From: Nitrospirales bacterium
Lineage (GTDB): Bacteria; Nitrospirota; Nitrospiria; Nitrospirales; UBA8639
Assembly (NCBI GenBank): GCA_021604005.1
Contig: BQIV01000013.1
Location: 1 to 64,000, forward strand
Reading direction: 5' to 3'
Length of the DNA: 64,000 nucleotides
In this document: positions 34,117 through 43,039 of the stretch, piece after piece
How positions within the stretch are numbered: position 1 is the stretch's first letter
Layout of the letters: each line of letters begins with the position of its first letter
Notes under the pieces: generated by a model
The model's database searches: none
What the model saw: only the letters and a program-made list of their open reading frames with translations
Told to the model about the DNA's origin: nothing
Program-made: the position numbers and the translations under genes

Positions 34117-35829
34117 TTACTTCGCCCCTTCTGGAACAGGAACTCCCTGTGCTTCAGGAGCCTTATCTTTTGTGATGCGCAAAGTCACCATGATGGCAAA
34201 ACTCACGACGGTAAAGAACACGACCGTGCATCCAGTGATCCACCACGCTGAATACGCCAGAGTCGGGGTAAATGCTTCGGCTGTAAAATCTGGAACCAGG
34301 TTGTACACATGAAAGTACTTTCGAGTCAACGACCGAACCGTTCCCATGAGACCCATTGTCCAAATAGCACTGAATGCTAAGAAAATGAGTACAAATTGGG
34401 AAGCAAAGTCGATTTTGCCCCATGATATACTTCCGACTCGAATCCCACGATTGTAGAGAATATAGTTAACAATGGTCAGATAGACTAAGGTAAATGCCGC
34501 GGCATTTTTCGCCGGCATTAAGGCAAGCTCCTGAGCCCACTCTGGCAATTCCAGGTCGTGCGTAGCCGCCCCTTGCGTCGCAACAAACCCATGCGGCGTC
34601 ATCCAAATCGCATCAGCCACAACAATCATTAAAAATCCAACCTTAATCATGGTAAATGCCGACACTGTAAATTTCAGCCCAGGCAACTTACTGAGTACCG
34701 GAGGCAAGATCACGAGCGCCGCGAGATAAATCAAAGACTGCCATTCTGGCGGTGGAAACATTTTCCATGCGAGTCCCATTACCGCAGGCATCACAATAAC
34801 GGCAATCATCACCAATCCGGAAATGCGCACCTGCTCGACACCCTGGATTCGCTTCATACTAAGCCAAATGTAATAATTGCTGGCAAGGAATATGAGACCA
34901 ATCATCGCGCCTTGCATTTCAAAGAACATCGACAATTGATCGGCCATCATGTAGGGACAGATCGACGCATCATAGTCACAAAGCTCATAGGCCAACAAAT
35001 AGCCCATGAATGGGAGCAGGAGGAGAGCGCCAACCCCGATAAGATTCCCGATAAAGCCCATCCAATCATAATACGCACGCTCTTCATCAGTTCTGGAACG
35101 CATATACATATAGGCCGCGATAAGCCCGGCGATAAACCCACCAAATGTGACATTACCCACAAGCCTATGCAGATTCAGTGGCATCCAACTGTAGTTGGCC
35201 ACCTTGTCCCATAAACCAGCCGTCTGCACAAACTCGACAAGCGACATACCTTCTGCCGCCTTTGCCGGTGTATTCATAAATGCTGTCGGCCCGTCAATCA
35301 CAAACAGGGTAAGAGTACCAACTAAATTCAGTAAGACGCCCAAAGCAATGTGCCTTGCCTTCTTACTCCCCTTCATTGAATCCCACGAATAGAAATAGGT
35401 GTACAGGATGATCGTCTCGGCAATAAAGAGAAGAGGGTATATAACCGCAAACACCAAGAAGAAGTGCTTAATCAACCACGTCGTAAAGTCAGGATACGTC
35501 CCCAGCAATACAAAAATAAAAAGGCCACCGGTAAGGGCCGTCATGCTGTAAAGGATGACGGTGACCTTCGTGACCTCTTTCGCCAGGCGATCATACTTCG
35601 GATCATTGTTCTTATATCCTAGCCATTCGGACACAACTGCGAAGATTGGTGCCCCGAGAATGAATGCGGCAAACAAAATATGCAGCTGAGCGACAACCCA
35701 TACCCCAGTTCGATTACCCGCATACGGAAAATCAACAACCGGCGCGTCTGGCATTTGTCCATACGCAGACGACGCTCCCGCCACAACAAGGCCTGCCAAC
35801 ATTAATAAGCTTCGACTCAGTATCTTCAA
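34117..35829 (-). CDS. Large CydA-like (bd-type) membrane subunit, copy B
   Basis: This is the 570-residue paralogue of the protein at 28300. It has a cleavable-looking signal (SSAYGQ) and the shared marks AQLHILFAAFILG, NLHRLVGNVTFGG, YDWMGFIGNLIGV and WMTPHGFVAT. The two are about equally diverged from CydA. A Cys-containing loop, ELCDYDASICPYMM, is present only here. The presence of two different copies flanking the Rieske/cytochrome b pair suggests a hetero-oligomeric membrane module rather than a stand-alone oxidase. The gene follows the lipoprotein cytochrome after 75 bases. Confidence 0.83.
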   Translation of the reverse strand: MKILSRSLLMLAGLVVAGASSAYGQMPDAPVVDFPYAGNRTGVWVVAQLHILFAAFILGAPIFAVVSEWLGYKNNDPKYDRLAKEVTKVTVILYSMTALTGGLFIFVLLGTYPDFTTWLIKHFFLVFAVIYPLLFIAETIILYTYFYSWDSMKGSKKARHIALGVLLNLVGTLTLFVIDGPTAFMNTPAKAAEGMSLVEFVQTAGLWDKVANYSWMPLNLHRLVGNVTFGGFIAGLIAAYMYMRSRTDEERAYYDWMGFIGNLIGVGALLLLPFMGYLLAYELCDYDASICPYMMADQLSMFFEMQGAMIGLIFLASNYYIWLSMKRIQGVEQVRISGLVMIAVIVMPAVMGLAWKMFPPPEWQSLIYLAALVILPPVLSKLPGLKFTVSAFTMIKVGFLMIVVADAIWMTPHGFVATQGAATHDLELPEWAQELALMPAKNAAAFTLVYLTIVNYILYNRGIRVGSISWGKIDFASQFVLIFLAFSAIWTMGLMGTVRSLTRKYFHVYNLVPDFTAEAFTPTLAYSAWWITGCTVVFFTVVSFAIMVTLRITKDKAPEAQGVPVPEGAK

Positions 35830-35904
35830 GGGTTTTCGCCCTCCTTCATGATCATGACCTAGAGCACCTTGGATCGTTCAGCGATTTTGAAAATAATTGA
35901 GGTC

Positions 35905-36393
35905 CTAATTAATCGGAACCCAAGCCTTTTTCTCTGCATCATATTTTTGACCCTTCAAGCCAAAAGTCGACTCAAAGGCAATGACTTTCCAGATTTCATC
36001 CTCAGAAAGCTTACTCTTCCAGGATTTCATTTTTGTGCCTTTTACACCCTCGGATACACGCCAGAACCATTGCGAATCCGAATACAGTTTCATATGTTCG
36101 GTTTGTCTGAAGTCACGGGCTCCCGCCTTGACCGGCTTCCCGTTCTTGCCATGACAACTCGCACAATTCACATCAATGTTTTGCTGCCCGGTATAAATAG
36201 CCTTTCCTTCAGCGATGACGTCTTCGTTCCCCCAGTAATCTGCAGGCATGTGTTTATCTGCATACTCTGGCGGAGCTGGAGGAGGAGGCTTTGGAGGTCC
36301 ATCAGATCCTCCACCGCATGCTGTGAGGGTTAACCCAGCAACGGATAGACCGACCACCAATAAGACGTTTCTAACACTGTGACTCTGCTTCAT
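35905..36393 (-). CDS. Mono-haem cytochrome c lipoprotein
   Basis: The first gene of the respiratory operon encodes a lipoprotein: the lipobox cysteine is C26 (LTLTAC) and it is followed by a Gly/Pro-rich spacer (PPKPPPPAPP). The cytochrome c domain carries CASCH (77-81), and TKMKSWKSKLSEDEIW supplies the probable Met ligand. The ATG at 36393 has GGGGG nearby upstream, and a longer frame to 36432 adds only unrelated residues. It probably docks electrons on the periplasmic face. Confidence 0.87.
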   Translation of the reverse strand: MKQSHSVRNVLLVVGLSVAGLTLTACGGGSDGPPKPPPPAPPEYADKHMPADYWGNEDVIAEGKAIYTGQQNIDVNCASCHGKNGKPVKAGARDFRQTEHMKLYSDSQWFWRVSEGVKGTKMKSWKSKLSEDEIWKVIAFESTFGLKGQKYDAEKKAWVPIN

Positions 36394-37277
36394 ATAACCC
36401 CCTAGTTGAACGTTGTAAGGTACGATTCTCATAACTTCGGCCTACCACCTATAACTTTCCATGATTTGCTCGTAAAAAAGCGCTTTCCCCTGCCATACAG
36501 CCAGAAACAAAAGCGCTACTCATATCAAGTTTTTCAGTAACTCGATGAATGTGTCTTTTATTACACCTGGGCATGCATGTCATCAGCGTCTTACATGAGT
36601 GGCACTGCAAGAGTTTCTCAAAATCCACGCACTCCACTCACTTCCATTCCAGTAACGGCCTCCTCAGTAGATATCCTTTCTTTTAGTAAGTGAGGAATAG
36701 ACGCAATATTCGCTCTTCATGATTTTGTCTAGAAAAATAAAATTAGATCAAATCAAACAATCACACATGGACAAATAACATGAGAACCTAGGTCCATACT
36801 CACTACGTCCTGAACTTGCCATACCGAACATTTATCGTACACTATGAAAAACATGAATGCCTTCACCTGAACACATCAGCTTGTAACACATTCATAAGCC
36901 CGACCGATACTCTTTTACCACGAACATCTCTGCACTTAAGGACTATTCCTTTCTAACCAAAGAATGAATCGTTCAACCGGGAAATGGTTGGATTCGGTAT
37001 AGTCAAAAAGGTCCGTGGTTTCTAGCATAGACAAGAGGTAATCGTCAATGATGACAGGACAATGTTTCTTAGAATACCGGCATTTTCGTCATTCTCCGTC
37101 AATGACAATTTTATGTGTGATGAGGTCAAGACGAACAGTTGCAGAATGAGGCACACGCAAAGATAAAGCAACAGGAGCAACCACATGCATCACTGTACAA
37201 TAAAAGACTTTACGACAGGCGAGAAAAGGACAACACGGAAAACACAGGCGGAAGGAATGCGTGACGAGCGAGGAACG
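36394..37277. other. Promoter region of the respiratory operon, and an interrupted frame
   Basis: This 884-base gap should contain the promoter of the cytochrome operon at its left end. On the minus strand, one frame is open from the stop at 37278 down to 36936 except for a single TGA at 37089-37091. It has protein-like sequence on both sides, for example RVPHSATVRLDLITHKIVID before and PVERFILWLERNSP at the end. I cannot name it; it may be a decayed small gene. Nothing else is recognised. Confidence 0.4.
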
Positions 37278-37628
37278 TTAGGTTTTCTTCTGAGATAGTT
37301 TCTCCATCTTGTTGACCCAGTCATCCCATGATTTCCCAAAGGCCGTATCTTCTCCGGAAAATGTCAGAACAGCAAGGTCGTCATATTGAATACTCTGCAC
37401 ACAAGACTGCCCTTTAGGAAAAACTTTGAAGGTTGGAGAGGACGACTGCGAATCTCGATCAAAGACATACCCCTCGATTAACTCACCAGACAGCAGTTCA
37501 ATGGTCACATCGCCTCGATAATCAAAGGCCAAATCGATGACGCGCTGACGTTCAGCACAGTCTGTGAATTGAAACCGTTGCCCCTCAAGACTTTTTTCAG
37601 AAGACGGCGAGTGTTCGTGCGTATCCAT
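37278..37628 (-). CDS. Small soluble protein, unknown
   Basis: The 116-residue acidic protein contains VIDLAFDYRGDVTIELLSGELIEGYVFDRD, which looks like a small beta-barrel (SH3- or Sm-like) core, and two cysteines. I recognise no named family. It follows hpnH by 39 bases on the same strand and may be co-transcribed with it. The ATG at 37628 is the only reasonable start. The link to hopanoid metabolism is by position only. Confidence 0.68.
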   Translation of the reverse strand: MDTHEHSPSSEKSLEGQRFQFTDCAERQRVIDLAFDYRGDVTIELLSGELIEGYVFDRDSQSSSPTFKVFPKGQSCVQSIQYDDLAVLTFSGEDTAFGKSWDDWVNKMEKLSQKKT

Positions 37629-37667
37629 ATCTACTCAAGAGAGAGAACTCATCCCATACAGGAAAAC

Positions 37668-38687
37668 TCATGAAGTCGCATGAGGAAATAACGTGGACCT
37701 GACTGTCCCGACAAATCCGGACCACGTGTTAAAGGTATCTTTTACAGCCGAAGCTTCATACCCGCAATGCACCATACAATCCTGGCATTTCTCATTTCGT
37801 CCAGTTCCATAACGCTCCCACGACGTCTCTTCCATTAACTCACGAAATGATGATGCATAGCCATCCTGGATTAAATAACAGGGTTTTTGCCATCCAAAAA
37901 TATTATAGGTGGGATTACCCCATGGCGTGCAGTCATACTCACGCTTCCCCATCAAAAACTCTAAGAAAAGCGGAGATTGATTAAACTCCCAACCTCGCTT
38001 TCGCTCACTCAGCAGTTGTGTAAACAGCGAATGCGTCCGCTCACGCTTCAGAAAACTATTTTGATCAGGAGCCTTGTCGTAGCTGTAACCTGGAGAGATC
38101 ATCATCCCCTCAACACCGAGCCCCATCATTTCGTCGAAAAACTGGCGGACTCGAGAAGGGTTCGCATCGTTAAATAATGTGGTGTTGGTCGTGACGCGAA
38201 AGCCCCGCTGAAGAGCGGCCCGAATCGCCTTCACGGCCACATCATACACTCCCTCTCGACATACCGCATGATCATGCTCATCCTTAAGGCCATCCATATG
38301 AATGCTAAATGTCAGATACTTCGAAGGCGTGTACTCCGACAGCTTCCGCTCAAGAAGAATGGCGTTGGTACATAAGTAGACATATTTTTTCCGCTCAACC
38401 AAGCCCTGAACGATGCGCGCCATTTCTGGATGAATCAACGGTTCTCCCCCGGGAATGCTAATAACCGGAGCACCGCAATCGTCTGCAGCGGCCCAACATT
38501 GCTCTGGAGTCAACCGCCGATCAAGGACGTGGTCCGGATATTGGATTTTCCCACATCCGGCGCACTCAAGATTGCAGCGAAAAAGAGGCTCCAACATCAG
38601 CACAAGTGGATATCGCTCAACCCGCTTGACCTTCTGCGTGATCACGTACTTTGCAACGGTATACATCTGAGAAACTGGTACGGCCAT
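37668..38687 (-). CDS. hpnH: Hopanoid biosynthesis radical SAM protein HpnH
   Basis: The enzyme adds the 5'-deoxyadenosyl radical product to diploptene, forming adenosylhopane, the first step of extended hopanoid side chains. The radical SAM cluster motif is CNLECAGC (C38, C42, C45, CX3CX2C). It is followed by ISIPGGEPLIHPEM, and the C-terminal cysteines in EKCQDCMVHCGYE suit the SPASM-like tail of HpnH. The start at 38687 has better spacing from GGAG than the ATG at 38690. The products of shc and hpnG nearby act just before and after it. Confidence 0.93.
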   Translation of the reverse strand: MAVPVSQMYTVAKYVITQKVKRVERYPLVLMLEPLFRCNLECAGCGKIQYPDHVLDRRLTPEQCWAAADDCGAPVISIPGGEPLIHPEMARIVQGLVERKKYVYLCTNAILLERKLSEYTPSKYLTFSIHMDGLKDEHDHAVCREGVYDVAVKAIRAALQRGFRVTTNTTLFNDANPSRVRQFFDEMMGLGVEGMMISPGYSYDKAPDQNSFLKRERTHSLFTQLLSERKRGWEFNQSPLFLEFLMGKREYDCTPWGNPTYNIFGWQKPCYLIQDGYASSFRELMEETSWERYGTGRNEKCQDCMVHCGYEASAVKDTFNTWSGFVGTVRSTLFPHATS

Positions 38688-38775
38688 CATGCACTCCTTA
38701 TTCGATACAACGAATTAGCTATACTCATAGTATATTAGACTTTTGTAATTTGAAAAGATTGCAGAGAGAATAATG

Positions 38776-38851
38776 TGGAGGCGCCGAGCGGGTTCGAACC
38801 GCTGAATCGCAGTTTTGCAGACTGCTCCCTTAGCCACTTGGGTACGGCGCC
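38776..38851 (-). tRNA. tRNA-Cys (anticodon GCA)
   Basis: The minus strand gives acceptor GGCGCCG with CGGCGCC, anticodon stem GCAGT/ACTGC around CTGCAAA (anticodon GCA), T-stem AGCGG/CCGCT with loop TTCGAAC, discriminator T and an encoded CCA at 38776-38778. The cloverleaf is complete. It lies between hpnH and ispG. Confidence 0.96.
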
Positions 38852-38919
38852 CGAAGGTACATTATAGAGACTATCAGTCAATGAAGACAAGAATGAGAGA
38901 GACGTGTAACTGCAAAGCA

Positions 38920-40125
38920 TTACGAACGCGCAGGCAAGACAGGAATTTCTTTTCGTCCAATCATTTTTTCTTCGTCATCTGAATTGTTGAAAGAAGGAGA
39001 CTGAGAGGATTGAAAGGCTGGAAGGGCTACATCTGATTGACCAGTACTCGCCAACTCCGCTTCTTTTTCCTGAGCCATCACTTCAACTTCTTGAATCAAC
39101 ACATCGATCAATTCTTCTGACGGAACCTTGCGAACCAGCTTCCCTTTTTTAAACAAAATACCAGAACCTTGCCCACCGGCAATCCCAATGTCGGCTTCCT
39201 TCCCCTCTCCAATGCCATTGACCACACAACCAAGCACAGAGACAGTCAAAGGCGTCTTGACATGACCAAGCCGGTTCTCCAATTCATTTGCCATACGTAC
39301 AACATCGATTTCCACACGACCACATGTGGGACAGGCGATGACATTCACGCCTCGGTGCCGCAACTCTAAGGACTTTAAAATTTCAAAACCCACCTTCACT
39401 TCTTCCACTGGATCAGCGGCAAGCGACACTCGCATCGTGTCACCGATGCCTTGCGATAGGAGCCACCCTAAACCCATGGAAGACTTAATCGCACCGGTCA
39501 TCGCGGTCCCTGCTTCAGTAATACCGATATGCAAGGGATAATTGGATTGCTGCGCAAACAACCAGTAGGCATCGATCGCCATATGCACATCTGAGGCTTT
39601 GAGCGACACTTTCATGTTGGTAAAACCAACATCCTCTAATGCATGCACGGCATTTAACGCTGATTCCGCCAAGGCTTCAGCCGTGGGATATCCATATTTT
39701 TCAAGAAGCGGCTTTTCAAGCGACCCACCGTTGACGCCAACCCGCAAGGGTATGCCATTGTCATTGACGGCCTTGATCACTTCTTCCGTCTTCCACCAGG
39801 GACCGATGTTCCCAGGGTTGATGCGAACACAATCAACAACCTCTGCCGCTTTGAGCGCAAGACGATGGTCAAAATGGATATCAGCAATAAGTGGGACGGT
39901 CATGTGTGGTTTAATTTTAGGCAACGCTGCAACCGCATCCTGATCTGGTACGGCAACTCGAATCAGCTCGCACCCTGCTTGCTCAAGTTGCTGAATCTGC
40001 TCAAGCGTAGCTTTCACATCGCTAGGATGGGGAATAGTCATAGACTGAACGGAAATAGGCGCATCTCCGCCAATTTTGACATTCCCAACCTGTATTTGCC
40101 TGGTTTTTCTACGAGTGATATACAC
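38920..40125 (-). CDS. ispG: 4-hydroxy-3-methylbut-2-enyl diphosphate synthase
   Basis: IspG (GcpE) makes HMBDP from methylerythritol cyclodiphosphate with a [4Fe-4S] cluster in the MEP isoprenoid pathway. The N-terminal VGNVKIGGDAPISVQSMT, the middle PLIADIHFDHRLAL and RINPGNIG, and the cluster motifs ACPTCGR and SVLGCVVNGIGEGKEAD are diagnostic. The C-terminal 35 residues beyond the core are extra and polar. The start is a GTG at 40125. dxs lies 14 bases upstream, so the two MEP enzymes are co-transcribed, feeding the squalene/hopanoid genes nearby. Confidence 0.95.
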   Translation of the reverse strand: MYITRRKTRQIQVGNVKIGGDAPISVQSMTIPHPSDVKATLEQIQQLEQAGCELIRVAVPDQDAVAALPKIKPHMTVPLIADIHFDHRLALKAAEVVDCVRINPGNIGPWWKTEEVIKAVNDNGIPLRVGVNGGSLEKPLLEKYGYPTAEALAESALNAVHALEDVGFTNMKVSLKASDVHMAIDAYWLFAQQSNYPLHIGITEAGTAMTGAIKSSMGLGWLLSQGIGDTMRVSLAADPVEEVKVGFEILKSLELRHRGVNVIACPTCGRVEIDVVRMANELENRLGHVKTPLTVSVLGCVVNGIGEGKEADIGIAGGQGSGILFKKGKLVRKVPSEELIDVLIQEVEVMAQEKEAELASTGQSDVALPAFQSSQSPSFNNSDDEEKMIGRKEIPVLPARS

Positions 40126-40139
40126 GAACGTTTTCCAGA

Positions 40140-42035
40140 CTAGTCCATCACCGCGTGGAGAGGCACTCGTGCGAGCAAGGCTTTGGCTTGGTCATAAATG
40201 CCATTCGCCGTTAATCCATACTTTTCTCGCAAGAGGTCCTGAGGACCCTGTTCAATGTAGATATCCGGCAGGGCTAACACTTTGGTTGGAATGTGCCAGA
40301 GACCTTGATCAGACAACGACTCTAGCACGGCTGACCCAAACCCACCCATCTGACACCCTTCTTCCATGGTCAGCAAGCATTTCACTTTTTGGGCGACCGT
40401 TCCGATTAACTCGTTATCGAGAGGCTTGACGAATCGTGCATTCACCACTGCTACGGAAATACCTTCCTGCGCCAATCGTTCTGCCGCTTCCATCGCATGA
40501 TGCACTAACACGCCAACTGCAACTAATGCTACGTCGTCACCATCCCTAAGTAACTCACCTTGCCCAAGCGGCAAGGGCTCGGGAGTTGCATCCATCGGCA
40601 CGCCAAGACTGGCTCCTCGTGGATATCGAACAGAAACCGGACATTCATAATGAATGGAGCTTTTCACCATATGCTGCAATTCGTTCTCATCTTTGGGGGC
40701 CATCACCACCATATTGGGCACATGCCGTAAAAAAGCAAAATCAAAGGCACCATGATGCGTTGTGCCATCTTCCGCAACTAATCCTCCACGATCAATACAC
40801 AATGTCACGGGGAGATTTTGCGTCGCCACATCATGTACAACTTGATCGTAGGCCCGTTGCAGAAATGTTGAATACATACAAATGACCGGACGCATGCCTT
40901 GAGCAGCTAAGCCGGCCGCAAAGGTCACGGCATGCTGCTCCGCAATTCCGACATCATAGATTCGATCTGGAAAAGCCTTTTCAAACGCGGCCAGACCGGT
41001 GCCTTCACACATCGCCGCCGTAATCGCGACAATCCGCTTATCGTCCTCGGCCATATCGACCAAGGTTTTTACGGCCACGGCACTATAGGATGGCCTCGTG
41101 GCTTTTTTCGTCGGCTCCCCGGTTTTTGCATCGAACGGCGAACAGGCATGAAACCAAACCGGGTTTTTCATGGCCGGCTCAAAACCCAAGCCCTTTTTGG
41201 TAATGACATGAAGAAGCGTCGGCCCTTTTAATTTGAGCACATTGTCCAACGTCGTCAATAAATGCTCAAAGTTGTGTCCGTCAATCGGCCCAACATAACG
41301 AAAGCCTAATTCCTCAAAGAGCAGACCTGGCAGTAAAAACCCTTTGGCCAGTTCTTCCGCCCGGATCGCCATCTTTTTGACTGGTTCACCAATCTGAGGA
41401 ATGGTTTCGAGAAGCTGCGAGGTTTCTTCACGTAATCGCGTATAGAATTCACCGGTAAACGTTCGATTGAGGTACGCCGAAATTGCCCCAACGTTTCGTG
41501 AAATAGACATCTGATTATCATTGAGGATGACGACTAAGTTTTTCTTGAGATCGCCTGCATGCTGCAACCCCTCCAAGGTCATGCCTGCCGTCAAAGCTCC
41601 ATCGCCCACGACACAAACCGTCCGATGCGGAAGTCCCATTTGTTCGTGCGCTTCGGAATAGCCAACGGCCGCCGATACGCCCGTGCCCGCATGTCCGGCG
41701 TTAAACGCGTCATACTCGCTTTCTTCACGTTTACAAAACCCACTCATTCCGCCAAATTGGCGTAATGTATGAAATTGCTCTCGCCGACCCGTGAGAAGTT
41801 TGTGCGCATACGCTTGATTACTGGTGTCCCACACAATTTTATCGTTCGGGGTGTCGAGCAAATAATGTAACGCGACCGTGAGTTCCACCACACCTAAATT
41901 CGACGCTAAATGCCCACCGACATTCGAGAGAACAGAAATGATCAAACTCCGGATTTCCTGACACAATTCAGGAAATTCTTCGGGCGATAATTTTTTAAGA
42001 TCTGCAGGACTCTCAATCCGTTGTAGTATCGACAT
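40140..42035 (-). CDS. dxs: 1-deoxy-D-xylulose-5-phosphate synthase
   Basis: The thiamine diphosphate enzyme joins pyruvate and glyceraldehyde 3-phosphate at the entry of the MEP pathway. The 631-residue length, the N-terminal SNVGGHLASNLGVVELTVALHY, the TPP motif GDGALTAGM...NDNQMSIS and the transketolase pyrimidine-binding stretch VGIAEQHAVTFAAGLA all fit. The ATG at 42035 begins the conserved leader LQRIESPADLKKLSPEEF. ispG follows after 14 bases. Confidence 0.96.
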   Translation of the reverse strand: MSILQRIESPADLKKLSPEEFPELCQEIRSLIISVLSNVGGHLASNLGVVELTVALHYLLDTPNDKIVWDTSNQAYAHKLLTGRREQFHTLRQFGGMSGFCKREESEYDAFNAGHAGTGVSAAVGYSEAHEQMGLPHRTVCVVGDGALTAGMTLEGLQHAGDLKKNLVVILNDNQMSISRNVGAISAYLNRTFTGEFYTRLREETSQLLETIPQIGEPVKKMAIRAEELAKGFLLPGLLFEELGFRYVGPIDGHNFEHLLTTLDNVLKLKGPTLLHVITKKGLGFEPAMKNPVWFHACSPFDAKTGEPTKKATRPSYSAVAVKTLVDMAEDDKRIVAITAAMCEGTGLAAFEKAFPDRIYDVGIAEQHAVTFAAGLAAQGMRPVICMYSTFLQRAYDQVVHDVATQNLPVTLCIDRGGLVAEDGTTHHGAFDFAFLRHVPNMVVMAPKDENELQHMVKSSIHYECPVSVRYPRGASLGVPMDATPEPLPLGQGELLRDGDDVALVAVGVLVHHAMEAAERLAQEGISVAVVNARFVKPLDNELIGTVAQKVKCLLTMEEGCQMGGFGSAVLESLSDQGLWHIPTKVLALPDIYIEQGPQDLLREKYGLTANGIYDQAKALLARVPLHAVMD

Positions 42036-42189
42036 AGCTATAACCTTTCGCTGATCATATTGAATTGGTCGCCAGGGCAGGACAATGCGTAAGAACCGAC
42101 AAGACTACGTAGTTTTCATTATTCTTGTCATTTTCCCATAGACAGGGAAACAAGTCAAGAAATCTTGTTGCCAACAATGAAGTCATATG

Positions 42190-43020
42190 CTAAGGCAATT
42201 CGGTAGTATGCGGTACATGCTCCGCAATCTGCCGCAAGATCTTTTCGGCTTCAGGTTTATATCGCAACGCCCAACTCCAATCCTGTTCGGAAGGGTGACG
42301 CTGAACAATCTTCCGCAGCTCTTTCGTCGCCGCAGCCACATTCTTTCTTTTGACATATAATTTCGCAAGATCAAGCCGGGCATGCACATCATGTCTGTCT
42401 GCCAACACCGCTTTTTTCAGGTAGTCCAGTGCGGCATCTTCATCTCCCCCTAAAAACCATGGCAATTCATCCAACATCCGGCCAAGCATATGCAACGCCG
42501 GCGCATGATCAGGCTGCAACTCCACAGCTCTCTTCGCATGGAATGTTAATTCGTCCACCACGAGTGCAGACGCCATGCGGCCTTTGAGTTGCGTGGCACT
42601 GCCGAGATTTGCGGCATACAAAAAGTGCGCATCGGCAAGCGACTCATCGTGCGTAAGAGCCTGCTTCGCCAAACGGGCACCGGCTTCATGAATGGCGATT
42701 CGCTGCGTAGTGCCTTCATCACTGAGGTCACCTAATTGCAAATACAGTCCGGCAAGCTGGCTCAAGACATGCGGCTCATTGGGCCTTGCTTGCATGACGG
42801 CTTCTAATTGCTGAATATCTTCCTGTATCGTCTGAATGTGCTCAGCTTTCTTCAGGTGAGCCCAGACTGGGCTGATTGCGGCACAGACACACGCAAAGAC
42901 AACGCAGCCAACGACTTGCCGAGCAGGCATCCATTTCAAAAAAACAGAATCCCCTACACTGGCAGGCTGTCCCCTCGTTCCCACACGTTCCTCGCGATTG
43001 CGTAAAAACATTCTTGTCAT
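42190..43020 (-). CDS. Membrane-anchored TPR protein
   Basis: A single N-terminal membrane segment (ARQVVGCVVFACVCAAISPVWA) leads to a periplasmic domain of three to four TPR units. Examples are the blocks from EPHVLSQLAGLYLQLGDL, VELQPDHAPALHMLGRM and KAVLADRHDVHARLDLAKLY. The start at 43020 is chosen because the upstream frame would run deep into the preceding barrel gene; the two stay 19 bases apart. The neighbours are an Omp85-fold barrel and MlaC-type protein, so an envelope lipid or assembly role is likely but not proven. Confidence 0.78.
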   Translation of the reverse strand: MTRMFLRNREERVGTRGQPASVGDSVFLKWMPARQVVGCVVFACVCAAISPVWAHLKKAEHIQTIQEDIQQLEAVMQARPNEPHVLSQLAGLYLQLGDLSDEGTTQRIAIHEAGARLAKQALTHDESLADAHFLYAANLGSATQLKGRMASALVVDELTFHAKRAVELQPDHAPALHMLGRMLDELPWFLGGDEDAALDYLKKAVLADRHDVHARLDLAKLYVKRKNVAAATKELRKIVQRHPSEQDWSWALRYKPEAEKILRQIAEHVPHTTELP

Positions 43021-43039
43021 TGTGAACGTCTCACACCAG

